Origin: Vespula vulgaris
Lineage: Eukaryota; Arthropoda; Insecta; Hymenoptera; Vespidae
Assembly (NCBI RefSeq): GCF_905475345.1
Contig: NC_066590.1
Location: 6,577,001-6,641,000 of the forward strand
Direction: 5' to 3'
DNA length: 64,000 bases
Position numbers and translations under genes: made by a program. Shown one piece after another: positions 63,005 to 64,000 of the stretch. The notes under the pieces were generated by a model that made no database searches, was not told the DNA's origin, and saw nothing but the letters and a program-made list of their open reading frames with translations. How positions within the stretch are numbered: position 1 is the stretch's first letter; each line of letters starts with the position of its first letter.

Positions 63005-64000
63005 GTGAGTTGGTTTTTGCTTTTATTTCTTATTAATAAGTATTCTCGTGAGATAAGGTTCATAGTTCGATCGTAGAGATCGACAACATCGAGCTTCTTT
63101 CCTATAAGCCTTCATTCGTCTAATGGAATCCTCCTTTTTCTTCATATTTTATATCTATTTTTTTTGTCCATACACGTTTCGATATAATAATCGGTCCTAA
63201 TGATTTTCTTTGAATTCGCTTTGATTCGTAGAATTCGATATATATATTTTATAATTACACGATCTTATTGAGAAATTTAAAATACTAATAGTCGTTCAAT
63301 GAGACCCAATTACCCGTGTAAAATAAATGAAATAATTATTCTCCGCGAGAATTCGAGTAACCAATCTCCCGATGAATTCAAATTAAAAATAAATTGATCT
63401 CGACTCTCTGCAAAGTTTAAGGAATCTAAATTAAGATTCCAACTTATATACGGTATAAGTTTGGATTAAAATCAATCAGATTACTCGTCCTCGTGATGTG
63501 ACGAAGAAGAACTGATCGAACGAGGGAAAACTAAGTTGGATTAGATAATCCGCAATGAATCGCTGGACTAATTTAAAAAAGAAATCGTGTTTGGGACGAA
63601 CGTTACATTCCGGTGGTATGCTTTTAACGATTGGAACTGAAAATTTTGTTAGGTTGTCAAAAAGTTTTACACGTTGCTGTTCTCAATTCTTCTCTTCTCC
63701 ACGTTGACTTGTTAAACTTTTGAAAACTAACGCTTATCCTATTCCATTTACACGCTATTTTATACAATGTTCCAAATAATTTCTCATTTCTGTTCTCTCT
63801 ATTTCGTTACTTTTCCACATTTTTATCGTCTTTTTAATATTTGATCGTTGTAACATTAACGATTACCTCTTCTCTTTTATTTTCTTAATTTAATTTAGAA
63901 CGACCCAAAAGTTTCCAAATGATTTTAAATATCTATTACTCTTTTTCGAAACTTTGTAAGCTTATTTTTTTTTTATTGTTATTAGTTTGTAAAACTACAA
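63005..64000 (+). other. Syx1A intron 2 (continues past the window)
   Basis: AT-rich intronic sequence after the exon 2 donor. I found no third exon within the last kilobase. Confidence 0.6.

Noticed and set aside
1..64000. Transposons, viral insertions, tRNA, rRNA or known microRNA genes
   Set aside because: I looked for terminal repeats, transposase or polymerase motifs, tRNA B-box words in arm context and common insect microRNA seeds, and found nothing I could support by eye. A covariance-model and repeat-library search would settle this.

Overview
The window is nuclear DNA from an animal, almost certainly an insect. Genes are split by short AT-rich introns (mostly 55-350 bp) with GT..AG borders, and between them lie many microsatellites and long GA/CT tracts. 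Insect-type proteins are present: a Syntaxin-1A N-terminus, a Culd-like CUB/LDLa receptor and a DUF229 protein. A hymenopteran (wasp, ant or bee) is my best guess; this is inference from base composition and protein flavour, not a search result. There are no operons, phages, CRISPR arrays or recognisable transposases.

Layout. 1-19.2 kb is essentially gene-free and full of simple repeats; it holds only weak candidates (a TATA box near 11.41 kb, a signal-peptide-like ORF at 13.02 kb, a 78-nt exon-like segment at 15.93 kb). 19.23-20.31 kb (+) is a three-exon divergent cytochrome c1. 20.3-27.9 kb is repeat-rich and intergenic. 27.98-28.42 kb (+) is a UMAD1-like UMA-domain protein. 29.33-30.31 kb (-) is a complete four-exon TMEM222. 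It is divergent from a twelve-exon CUB/LDLa membrane protein resembling Drosophila Culd at 30.96-35.14 kb (+). 37.69-40.45 kb (-) is a six-exon DUF229 (sulfatase-fold) type II membrane protein, with an unexplained open frame just upstream. 43.99-50.08 kb (-) is a secreted protein of EB-like and LDLa modules in eight exons. 52.74-54.60 kb (+) is mitochondrial EF-Tu in six exons and 56.58-57.49 kb (-) is the GTPase Ran. 59.69-63.00 kb (+) holds the first two coding exons of Syntaxin-1A, which runs off the right edge.

I reconstructed the multi-exon genes by hand from splice sites and reading phase. All complete models close to an integral number of codons: cytochrome c1 316 aa, UMAD1-like 147, TMEM222 185, Culd-like 1036, DUF229 661, EB/LDLa 513, EF-Tu 467, Ran 215.

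The genes do not form one pathway. They are ordinary housekeeping genes (respiratory chain, mitochondrial translation, nuclear transport) mixed with membrane and secretory genes (Culd-like, DUF229, EB/LDLa, TMEM222, Syx1A, UMAD1-like). I found no clearly new multi-gene system. The best leads are the derived cytochrome c1, the overlapping uORF on the Culd-like gene, the open frame ending 38 nt before the DUF229 start codon, and a few orphan exon-like segments.
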